DNA from: Thermohalobaculum sp038528605
Lineage (GTDB): Bacteria > Pseudomonadota > Alphaproteobacteria > Rhodobacterales > Rhodobacteraceae
Direction of reading: 5' to 3'
NCBI GenBank assembly: GCA_038528605.1
Contig: JBCBEP010000188.1
Coordinates: forward strand, 1 to 5,160
DNA length: 5,160 nt
Below, one piece after another: positions 1 through 5,160 of the stretch (position 1 is its first letter; each line of letters opens with the position of its first letter). The translations under genes were made by a program, and so were the position numbers. The notes under the pieces are model-generated. The model was not told the origin of the DNA. It worked only from the letters and a program-made list of their open reading frames with translations, and searched no databases.

Positions 1-867
1 GGCGGTCAGACCGGCGTCTACTTCGTCGTCGGCCAGTCCATCGCCAAGCTGGTGAACCGCGGCACGGCCGAGCACGGCATCCGCGTCACCGCACCGTCGA
101 CGGGCGGCTCGATCGCCAACATCAACGCCATCAAGGCAGGCGACATGGACATGGGCGTCGCCCAGTCCGACTGGCAGTTCCACGCCTTCAATGGCACGTC
201 GAAGTTCGAGGGCGAGAAGTTCGACAAGCTCCGCGCCGTCTTCTCCGTGCACCCGGAGCCGTTCACGGTCATCGCCAACGCCCCCACGGGCATCACCACC
301 TTCGATGGTCTCGAGGGCAAGCGCGTGAACGTCGGCAACCCGGGCTCGGGCCAGCTCGCCACCATGGAAGTGGTGCTCGATGCCAAGGGCTGGGACATGG
401 ACAAGTTCAGCCTCGCCTCGCAGCTGAAGCCCTCCGAGCAGGCTCAGGCGCTCTGCGACAACAAGGTCGACGCGATCATCTACACCGTCGGCCACCCGAA
501 CGGCTCGATCCAGGAGGCCACCACCTCTTGCCCGTCGACCATCGTGAGCGTCGAGGGCGAGGCCATCGAGAAGCTCGTGAACGACAACCCGTTCTACAGC
601 TTCGCGACCATCCCGGGCGGCATGTACACCGGTAACGACAGCGACGTGACGACCTTCGGCGTGCGCGCCACCTTCGTCACCTCGGCCGACGTGCCGGACG
701 AGACGGTCTACACGGTGGTGAAGACGGTGTTCGAGAACTTCGACCGCTTCAAGAAGCTCCACCCGGCCTTCGCGAACCTCACGAAGGAAGACATGATCTC
801 GAAGGCGCTCTCCGCGCCGCTGCACCCCGGTGCCGAGAAGTACTACAAGGAAGCCGGCCTGATGTGA
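1..867 (+). CDS. TAXI-family TRAP transporter solute-binding protein (5' truncated by window edge)
   Basis: This is the periplasmic receptor of a TRAP transporter of the TAXI class; it binds a small solute and delivers it to the membrane permease. Reading frame 1 is open from base 1 to the TGA at 865-867, giving 288 visible residues. The first visible residues, GGQTGVYFVVGQSIAKLVNR, match the glycine/tyrosine segment that follows the first strand in TAXI proteins, so roughly 30-40 residues, including the signal peptide, lie outside the window. The ATG at 52 is internal to this conserved region and is not the start. Other family-like stretches are STGGSIANINAIKAGDMDMG followed by VAQSDW (residues 37-59), GITTFDGLEGKRVNVG with NPGSG after it (~96-117), and an IIYTVGHPNGS segment (~159-169). 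Two cysteines, C152 and C177, could form a disulfide (inference). Known TAXI ligands include glutamate and 2-oxoglutarate, but ligand identity cannot be read here. The fused permease follows after a 153-base structured spacer. Confidence 0.94.
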   Translation, partial: GGQTGVYFVVGQSIAKLVNRGTAEHGIRVTAPSTGGSIANINAIKAGDMDMGVAQSDWQFHAFNGTSKFEGEKFDKLRAVFSVHPEPFTVIANAPTGITTFDGLEGKRVNVGNPGSGQLATMEVVLDAKGWDMDKFSLASQLKPSEQAQALCDNKVDAIIYTVGHPNGSIQEATTSCPSTIVSVEGEAIEKLVNDNPFYSFATIPGGMYTGNDSDVTTFGVRATFVTSADVPDETVYTVVKTVFENFDRFKKLHPAFANLTKEDMISKALSAPLHPGAEKYYKEAGLM

Positions 868-874
868 GGCCAGC

Positions 875-901
875 GCGGCGCGCCCCCAGCGGGCGCGCCG
901 C
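875..901 (+). promoter_or_regulatory. Perfect 11-bp GC hairpin just after the solute-binding protein gene
   Basis: The left arm GCGGCGCGCCC (875-885) and right arm GGGCGCGCCGC (891-901) are exact reverse complements around the 5-nt loop CCAGC. The structure begins 7 bases after the stop codon of the binding protein. The bases after it (ATGTCTG) are not a T-tract, so it is not a textbook intrinsic terminator. A 3'-end-stabilising or attenuating hairpin, which would keep binding-protein mRNA more abundant than permease mRNA, is the likeliest role (inference). Each arm also contains the self-complementary octamer GGCGCGCC, so alternative pairings are possible. Confidence 0.6.
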
Positions 902-910
902 ATGTCTGAC

Positions 911-960
911 GGTGGGTTGAAAACCCACCCTACCGCTTCCCGTAGGGTCGGTGCCCACCC
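911..960. repeat. REP-like palindrome pair with GTAG heads (BIME-like)
   Basis: At 911-929, GGTGGGTT and AACCCACC form a perfect 8-bp stem with a GAA loop. It is followed immediately by CTAC (930-933), so on the minus strand the unit reads GTAG then the palindrome, the layout of GTAG-type REP elements. Eight bases later a second GTAG starts on the plus strand at 942 and runs GTAGGGTCGGTGCCCACCC to 960; this copy is degenerate. The two units face away from each other, and ACCCTAC (927-933) pairs exactly with GTAGGGT (942-948). GGTGGG (911-916) can also pair with CCCACC (954-959). Assignment as a genomic repeat rests on the pattern, because only one locus is visible. Confidence 0.6.
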
Positions 961-1006
961 CATCGACGGCATATGCCGAGCCGGCAGCGCGGCGCGGCGA
1001 GAAGGC

Positions 1007-1012
1007 AGGAGA
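1007..1012 (+). promoter_or_regulatory. Shine-Dalgarno site that fixes the permease start at 1021
   Basis: AGGAGA lies 8 bases before the ATG at 1021. The upstream in-frame ATG at 973 has no comparable purine-rich site, and its 16 extra residues (MPSRQRGAARRQETSA) are arginine-rich and unlike the acidic/polar start MSDQSAEKQG. The 1021 start is therefore preferred. Confidence 0.8.
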
Positions 1013-1020
1013 CCTCCGCG

Positions 1021-3768
1021 ATGAGTGACCAATCCGCCGAGAAGCAGGGCCTCAGCCAGGCCGAGATCGACGAACTCGTCGCGTCCTCCGATACCGGCGG
1101 CCGGAACCCGGCAGGCTGGGTCAGCAACCTCATCCTCGTGGTCGCCCTCGCCTGGTCGATCTTCCAGCTTTGGATCGCCTCGCCGATCCCCTTCATCCTC
1201 GAATTCGGCGTCTTCGGCTCAAACGAAGCGCGCTCCATCCACCTCGCCTTCGCTGTCTTCCTGGCCTTCCTCGCCTTCCCGGCCGGACGATCCACCGCCG
1301 GCACGGCGATGGGCGTCGCCGTCCCCATCATCCTCGCCTGCCTCTTCATGTTCGGCGGTGAGGGCACGGTGGTTTTCATCGTGCCGCTGCTGGCGCTCGG
1401 TGTCGCGGCGGCCATCATCCTCGGCTCCCCGCTCGACCGTGTGCCGCCCTGGGAATGGGCGCTCGCCATCCTGGCTGCCCTCTCGGCGCTCTATCTCTTC
1501 ATCTTCTACGAGGCGATTGCGGACCGAGTGGGCGCCCCGGTGCTGCAGGACCTCGTCGTGGGCTCCCTCGGCATCATGCTGCTGCTCGAGGCCGCCCGCC
1601 GGTCGCTCGGGCCAGCGCTCGTGATCGTCGCGACAGTGTTCCTCGCCTACACCTTCCTCGGCCCCTACATGCCGTCGATCATCGCGCATAAGGGCAACTC
1701 GCTTTCGGAAGTGATCAACCACCACTGGATCACCACCGAGGGCGTCTTCGGCATCGCGCTCGGCGTGTCGACCGACTTCGTCTTCCTCTTCGTGCTCTTC
1801 GGCTCGCTGCTCGATAAGGCCGGTGCGGGCAACTACTTCATCCAGGTCGCCTTCAGCCTGATGGGCCACATGCGCGGCGGGCCGGCGAAGGCCGCGGTCG
1901 TCTCCTCGGCGATGACGGGCCTCATCTCCGGCTCCTCCATCGCGAATGTGGTGACCACCGGCACCTTCACCATCCCGCTGATGAAGAAGGTCGGCTTCAA
2001 TTCCGAGAAGGCCGGCGCGGTCGAGGTTGCCTCCTCGGTCAACGGCCAGATCATGCCGCCGGTGATGGGCGCGGCCGCCTTCCTCATGGTCGAGTATGTG
2101 GGCATCCCCTATTTCGACGTGGTGAAGCACGCCTTCCTGCCCGCGGTCATCAGCTACATCGCGCTCGTCTACATCGTGCATCTCGAGGCCATGAAGGCCG
2201 GCATGCAGGGCATGGAGCGCGCTTATGTGCCGAAGCCCTGGGTCCAGCGGCTGATGGGCTTCGCGATCGGCGTGATCGCGCTCTGCGCCATCTCCTTCGG
2301 CGTCTATTACGGCATGGGCTGGATCCGCCCCGCCTTCCCCGAGACGGCCGGCTACATCGTCTTCGGCGTGCTCACGGCGGTCTATATCGCGCTGCTCTTC
2401 CTCTCCACGAAGCACCCCACGCCGGAGATGTCGGACCTCGACAAGCCCGGCGCGAAGCTGCCGCTGCCGGGGCCGACCGTGAAGTCGGGCCTCCACTACG
2501 TTCTGCCCGTGGTCGTGCTCGTCTGGGCATTGATGGTCGACCGCCTCTCCCCCGGCCTCTCGGCGTTCTGGGGCTCGGCCTTCATGATCTTCATTCTCGT
2601 GACGCAGCGGCCGCTGGCGGCGCTGATGCAGGGGGGCTCGGGCTTCGCAAGCGAGTTCGCGGGCGGTGTGTCCGACCTCGTGCAGGGCCTCGTGGCCGGT
2701 GCGCGGAACATGATCGGTATCGGCATCGCCACGGCCACCGCCGGCGTGATCGTGGGTGTCGTCAGCCAAACCGGCGTGGGCACCGCCCTCGCCGAGGTGG
2801 TGGAGGTGCTCTCCGGCGGGCACATCATGGGCATCCTGGTGCTCACGGCGGTGCTCAGCCTCATCCTTGGGATGGGGCTGCCCACGACGGCCAACTACAT
2901 CGTCGTCTCAGCCCTCCTCGCCCCGGTCATCGTCACCCTCGGCCAGCAGAACGGGCTGATCGTGCCGCTCATCGCCGTGCATCTCTTCGTCTTCTACTTC
3001 GGGATCATGGCGGACGTGACGCCCCCCGTCGGCCTCGCCAGTTTCGCGGCCGCCGCCGTTTCGGGCGGGGACCCCATCCGCACCGGCCTCGTTGCGTTCT
3101 TCTACTCGCTCCGCACCGCGGCGCTGCCCTTCCTCTTCATCTTCAACACCGATCTCCTGCTGATCGACGTGACCTATCTGGAGGGCTTCTTCGTCTTCGT
3201 GGTCGCAACCATAGCGATGTTGCTCTTCGCGGCGGCCACGCAGGGCTGGTTCATCACCCGCAACAAGATTTGGGAGAGCGTGATCCTCCTCCTCGTGGCC
3301 TTCTCACTCTTCCGGCCCGGGTTCTGGATGGACATGATCGTGCCGCCCTTCGAGAACGTGCCACCCGCCCAGCTGTCGGAGGCTGCGGCCTCCGTGCCGG
3401 CGGGTCAGGATTTGCGCCTCAACGTGGCGGGGCTCAACGAGTTCGGCGAGCCGATCACCTTCACGGCCCTCGTGCCGATGACGGGCGAGGCCGACGGCGC
3501 GGCGCGGCTCGAGGCGGCGGGCATCACCCTCCGCGAGGACGGCGACAAGATCATGATCGACGACGTCGCCTTCGGCAGCGTCGCGTCCGATGCGGGCCTC
3601 GACTGGGATCAGGAGATCCTGGAGGTGAAAAGCCCCGTCGCCCAGCCCACCAAATACCTGATCTTCCTGCCGGTGCTGCTGGTCCTTGCCGCCGTGATCG
3701 CGATGCAGCGCATGCGGGCGGGCATGTCGGCGGTACCGAGCTTCAAACCGGCCACGGCTGGCGAGTGA
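1021..3768 (+). CDS. Fused TRAP transporter permease (4TM/12TM, TAXI-associated) with C-terminal soluble module
   Basis: This is the inner-membrane permease of the TRAP system, 915 residues, ending at TGA 3766-3768. In TAXI systems the DctQ-like and DctM-like subunits are often one polypeptide. Residues ~1-30 are polar and cytosolic-looking. A first block of about seven hydrophobic segments (~33-214) covers the DctQ-like part and the lead into the large domain. The DctM-like core spans ~230-740 and carries family signatures: SGSSIANVVTTGTFTIPLMK (303-322), NGQIMPPVMGAAAF (341-354), LGMGLPTTANYIV (616-628) and ADVTPPVGLASFAAAAVSGG (664-683). The paired small-residue/proline hairpin regions are where the sodium and substrate sites lie in structurally known TRAP permeases (family knowledge). 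A hydrophobic segment at ~752-768 is followed by ~110 soluble residues, with a PDZ-like stretch DDVAFGSVASDAGLDWDQEI (847-866), and a last membrane segment at ~879-895. This tail resembles the DUF3394 domain of fused TRAP permeases. The USP gene starts 10 bases after the stop. Confidence 0.95.
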   Translation: MSDQSAEKQGLSQAEIDELVASSDTGGRNPAGWVSNLILVVALAWSIFQLWIASPIPFILEFGVFGSNEARSIHLAFAVFLAFLAFPAGRSTAGTAMGVAVPIILACLFMFGGEGTVVFIVPLLALGVAAAIILGSPLDRVPPWEWALAILAALSALYLFIFYEAIADRVGAPVLQDLVVGSLGIMLLLEAARRSLGPALVIVATVFLAYTFLGPYMPSIIAHKGNSLSEVINHHWITTEGVFGIALGVSTDFVFLFVLFGSLLDKAGAGNYFIQVAFSLMGHMRGGPAKAAVVSSAMTGLISGSSIANVVTTGTFTIPLMKKVGFNSEKAGAVEVASSVNGQIMPPVMGAAAFLMVEYVGIPYFDVVKHAFLPAVISYIALVYIVHLEAMKAGMQGMERAYVPKPWVQRLMGFAIGVIALCAISFGVYYGMGWIRPAFPETAGYIVFGVLTAVYIALLFLSTKHPTPEMSDLDKPGAKLPLPGPTVKSGLHYVLPVVVLVWALMVDRLSPGLSAFWGSAFMIFILVTQRPLAALMQGGSGFASEFAGGVSDLVQGLVAGARNMIGIGIATATAGVIVGVVSQTGVGTALAEVVEVLSGGHIMGILVLTAVLSLILGMGLPTTANYIVVSALLAPVIVTLGQQNGLIVPLIAVHLFVFYFGIMADVTPPVGLASFAAAAVSGGDPIRTGLVAFFYSLRTAALPFLFIFNTDLLLIDVTYLEGFFVFVVATIAMLLFAAATQGWFITRNKIWESVILLLVAFSLFRPGFWMDMIVPPFENVPPAQLSEAAASVPAGQDLRLNVAGLNEFGEPITFTALVPMTGEADGAARLEAAGITLREDGDKIMIDDVAFGSVASDAGLDWDQEILEVKSPVAQPTKYLIFLPVLLVLAAVIAMQRMRAGMSAVPSFKPATAGE

Positions 3769-3773
3769 GGAGG
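3767..3773 (+). promoter_or_regulatory. Shine-Dalgarno overlapping the permease stop codon
   Basis: GAGGAGG sits across the last two bases of the permease TGA and is 5 bases before the USP ATG at 3779. A ribosome ending on the permease covers this site, so translational coupling of the two genes is likely. This makes a separate promoter for the USP gene unnecessary, although one inside the permease gene cannot be excluded. Confidence 0.75.
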
Positions 3774-3778
3774 CCCTG

Positions 3779-4207
3779 ATGAGCAACATTCTCGTCCCCA
3801 TCGATGTGGAGTTCGAGGCGTCCTGGCGGCTCGCCCTTCCGGAAGCCATGTCGGCCGCCAAGCGTAGCGGCTCCGAGCTTCATCTACTCTCCGTTCTGCC
3901 CGATTTCGGGATGAGCATGGTGGGCCAGTACTTCCCGCCCGACTTCAAGGAAGAGACCGACAAGTTCGCCCGCGAGGCGCTCGACAAGATTGCCGAGGAA
4001 ATGCTGGGCGACGCGGTGAAATGGACAAGCCATGCCGCGCATGGCGGTGTTGTCGACACGATCCTGCATTTCGTGGACCACTTGGCGGCACCGCTCGTGG
4101 TGATGGCCGCGCATCCGCCCTCGATCATGCACGACCTTCTCGCCGGCAGCCATGCGGACCGGGTTGCGGCACGGGCGCCATGCTCGGTCTACGTTGTCCG
4201 TGGCTGA
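3779..4207 (+). CDS. Universal stress protein (UspA family), TRAP-linked
   Basis: This is a small cytosolic single-domain USP of 142 residues, the usual size for the family. The opening MSNILVPIDV is the family's first strand, with the conserved Asp at residue 9. It continues with a helix (~15-31), the ELHLLSVLPDF strand (33-43), a helical region (~57-76), a long AAHGGVVDTILHFVDHLAA helix (~86-104), the LVVMAAH strand (106-112) and the terminal APCSVYVVRG strand (133-142). In ATP-binding USPs the loop after the fourth strand reads G-x2-G-x9-G-S/T. Here residues 111-124 are AHPPSIMHDLLAGS: the final Gly-Ser remains, but the first two glycines are missing. Nucleotide binding may therefore be weakened or altered. 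By position it resembles TeaD, the USP that modulates the Halomonas TeaABC TRAP transporter, so regulation of the adjacent permease is a reasonable inference. Its start is set by the strong site overlapping the permease stop. Confidence 0.93.
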   Translation: MSNILVPIDVEFEASWRLALPEAMSAAKRSGSELHLLSVLPDFGMSMVGQYFPPDFKEETDKFAREALDKIAEEMLGDAVKWTSHAAHGGVVDTILHFVDHLAAPLVVMAAHPPSIMHDLLAGSHADRVAARAPCSVYVVRG

Positions 4208-4257
4208 ACGAAACAGTGCGGCGGTGGCTCTTGTGCGCTGCGGCGGACCGAATACTC

Positions 4258-4276
4258 TGACCTCTTTCCGAGGTTA
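4258..4276. promoter_or_regulatory. Imperfect inverted repeat upstream of the nitrilase-like gene
   Basis: TGACCTC and GAGGTTA flank the spacer TTTCC; six of seven positions pair exactly and the seventh is a G-T (G-U in RNA) pair. It lies 14 bases before the ATG at 4291 and 2 bases before its Shine-Dalgarno. It could be an operator half-site pair or a short mRNA hairpin near the ribosome site. No T-tract follows, so it is not a terminator. Repeats this short arise by chance, hence the low confidence. Confidence 0.25.
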
Positions 4277-4278
4277 AC

Positions 4279-4282
4279 GGAG
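4279..4282 (+). promoter_or_regulatory. Shine-Dalgarno supporting the nitrilase start at 4291
   Basis: GGAG is 8 bases before the ATG at 4291. A later in-frame ATG at 4321 would remove the FAITGVQM strand that nitrilase-family proteins normally begin with, and an in-frame GTG at 4285 is too close to the site. This supports 4291. Confidence 0.65.
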
Positions 4283-4290
4283 CAGTGGGT

Positions 4291-5160
4291 ATGACGCCCT
4301 TCGCCATCACTGGCGTGCAGATGCACGTCGCCGCTTTGCACGACAATGTCGAGGCCATGTGCCACCGGCTCGACATCGCCATGGCGCGCTTTCCCTGGAC
4401 CCAGATGGTCCTCTTCAGCGAGCTGGCGCCCTATGGCCCCCTGCCGCGCTTCGCGCAGAGCTGGCCCAACGCCACGCTCCAGCGCTTTCAGGAGGAGGCG
4501 CGCCGGCACAAGATCTGGCTGATCCCCGGCTCGATGTTCGAGAAGACGGAGGATGGCCGCCTCTACAACACCGCCGCCGTGATCGACCCGGATGGCGAGA
4601 TCGTCGCGAAGTACCGCAAGATGTTTCCGTTCCGCCCATACGAGCAGGGCGTCGAGGCGGGCACCGAGTTCTGCGTGTTCGACGTGCCGGGCGCCGGCCG
4701 CTTCGGTCTCTCCATCTGCTACGACATCTGGTTCCCGGAGACGACGCGCCAGCTCACCGCCATGGGCGCCGAAGTGCTGCTCCATCCCGTACTCACCGGG
4801 ACGACGGACCGCGATGCGGAACTTTCCATCGCCCGCGCCACTGCGGCGCAATTCCAGTGTTACGTTTTCGATGTGAACGGTCTAGCTGCTGGCGGTGTCG
4901 GGCGGTCGACCGTGATCGATCCGTCCGCCGTCGTGCTGCATCAGTCGGCCGGTCAGGAGGACATCTTCCCGACCGAGATCGATTTCGACCAGGTGCGCAG
5001 ACAGCGGGAGGCGGGCATGCGTGGCCTCGGCCAGGTGCTCAAGAGCTTCCGCGATCGCGAGGCCGACTTCCCGGTCTACGACCGTCAGAGCGGGGCCGAT
5101 GCGTATCTCCATACGCTCGGGCCGCTCGAGATGCCGCGCCAGGGCAACCGCGCCGGCATC
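4291..5160 (+). CDS. Nitrilase-superfamily carbon-nitrogen hydrolase (3' end beyond window)
   Basis: This is a probable cytosolic amidase/nitrilase-type enzyme that hydrolyses a non-peptide C-N bond through a cysteine thioester. The frame is open for 290 codons with no stop before the window edge; family members are often 260-310 residues, so only a short tail is probably missing. The triad is intact: Glu44 in LFSELAPYGP, Lys110 in KYRKMFPFRPYEQG and Cys143 in GLSICYDIWFPE. Other family features are PGSMFEK (79-85), LYNTAAVIDPDGEIVAKYRK (91-110), the MGAEVLLHP strand (158-166) and the ELSIARATAAQFQCYVFDVN segment (177-196). The ICYDxxFPE context is closer to the amidase-like, Nit-type branches than to AmiE-type aliphatic amidases, but substrate cannot be assigned. 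The gene is in the same direction as the TRAP-USP cluster, 83 bases after it, with no clear terminator between, so co-transcription is possible. Minus-strand frames here are shadows. Confidence 0.92.
   Translation, partial: MTPFAITGVQMHVAALHDNVEAMCHRLDIAMARFPWTQMVLFSELAPYGPLPRFAQSWPNATLQRFQEEARRHKIWLIPGSMFEKTEDGRLYNTAAVIDPDGEIVAKYRKMFPFRPYEQGVEAGTEFCVFDVPGAGRFGLSICYDIWFPETTRQLTAMGAEVLLHPVLTGTTDRDAELSIARATAAQFQCYVFDVNGLAAGGVGRSTVIDPSAVVLHQSAGQEDIFPTEIDFDQVRRQREAGMRGLGQVLKSFRDREADFPVYDRQSGADAYLHTLGPLEMPRQGNRAGI

Noticed and set aside
967..978. Perfect 12-base palindrome CGGCATATGCCG in the permease leader
   Set aside because: The RNA stem would be only 4 bp with an ATAT loop. It is short enough to be chance in GC-rich sequence and does not match an operator I recognise.
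973..1020. Upstream ATG that would lengthen the permease by 16 residues
   Set aside because: There is no good ribosome site before it. The added residues are arginine-rich, and a good site exists 8 bases before the ATG at 1021.
1219..2823. 534-codon open frame on the minus strand inside the permease gene
   Set aside because: The product is dominated by His, Asp, Glu, Arg and Gly in the low-complexity way expected from the antisense of a GC-rich membrane-protein gene. It has no recognisable motif, and the sense frame carries clear TRAP signatures throughout.
3304..3861. 185-codon minus-strand frame across the permease 3' end and USP start
   Set aside because: It spans two well-supported plus-strand genes and reads as Arg/His-rich shadow sequence.
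4208..4257. Possible terminator after the USP gene
   Set aside because: I found no stable stem followed by T residues. GCGGCGG occurs twice as a direct repeat, not as an inverted one.
4189..4851. 220-codon open frame on the minus strand opposite the nitrilase-like gene
   Set aside because: Composition is shadow-like, with no motif. The plus frame here has a complete catalytic triad and stays open to the window edge.

Overview
The window is GC-rich, with strong third-position G/C preference, and tightly packed with genes on the + strand only. The gene families, codon bias and a GTAG-type REP palindrome suggest an alphaproteobacterium, probably Rhodobacterales-like. That placement is an inference from style and content; there is no marker gene in view.

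Layout: (1) 1-867, the C-terminal ~90% of a TAXI-family TRAP transporter periplasmic solute-binding protein, cut by the left window edge. (2) 868-1020, a 153-base intergenic spacer with a perfect 11-bp GC hairpin (875-901) and then a REP-like palindrome pair (911-960). (3) 1021-3768, a 915-residue fused TRAP permease (small 4TM and large 12TM subunits in one chain) with an extra C-terminal soluble, PDZ-like module. (4) 3779-4207, a 142-residue universal stress protein whose Shine-Dalgarno overlaps the permease stop codon. (5) 4208-4290, an 83-base spacer with an imperfect inverted repeat. (6) 4291-5160, a nitrilase-superfamily (carbon-nitrogen hydrolase) gene that stays open to the right edge and has an intact Glu-Lys-Cys triad.

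How they work together: the TAXI protein captures a small, probably carboxylate-bearing solute in the periplasm and passes it to the fused permease, which in this family uses an ion gradient rather than ATP. The USP is probably co-translated with the permease and may modulate it, as TeaD does for the TeaABC TRAP transporter. The nitrilase-like amidohydrolase follows in the same direction and may act on the imported compound or a relative, but its substrate cannot be read from sequence. The SBP-hairpin-REP-permease order is what one expects where the binding protein must be made in excess over its membrane partner.

I see no CRISPR, tRNA, rRNA, phage or transposase gene, and no clearly undescribed system. 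The points most worth a second look are the intergenic hairpin/REP block, the USP with a degraded nucleotide-binding loop, the soluble C-terminal module of the permease, and the transporter-USP-hydrolase linkage.
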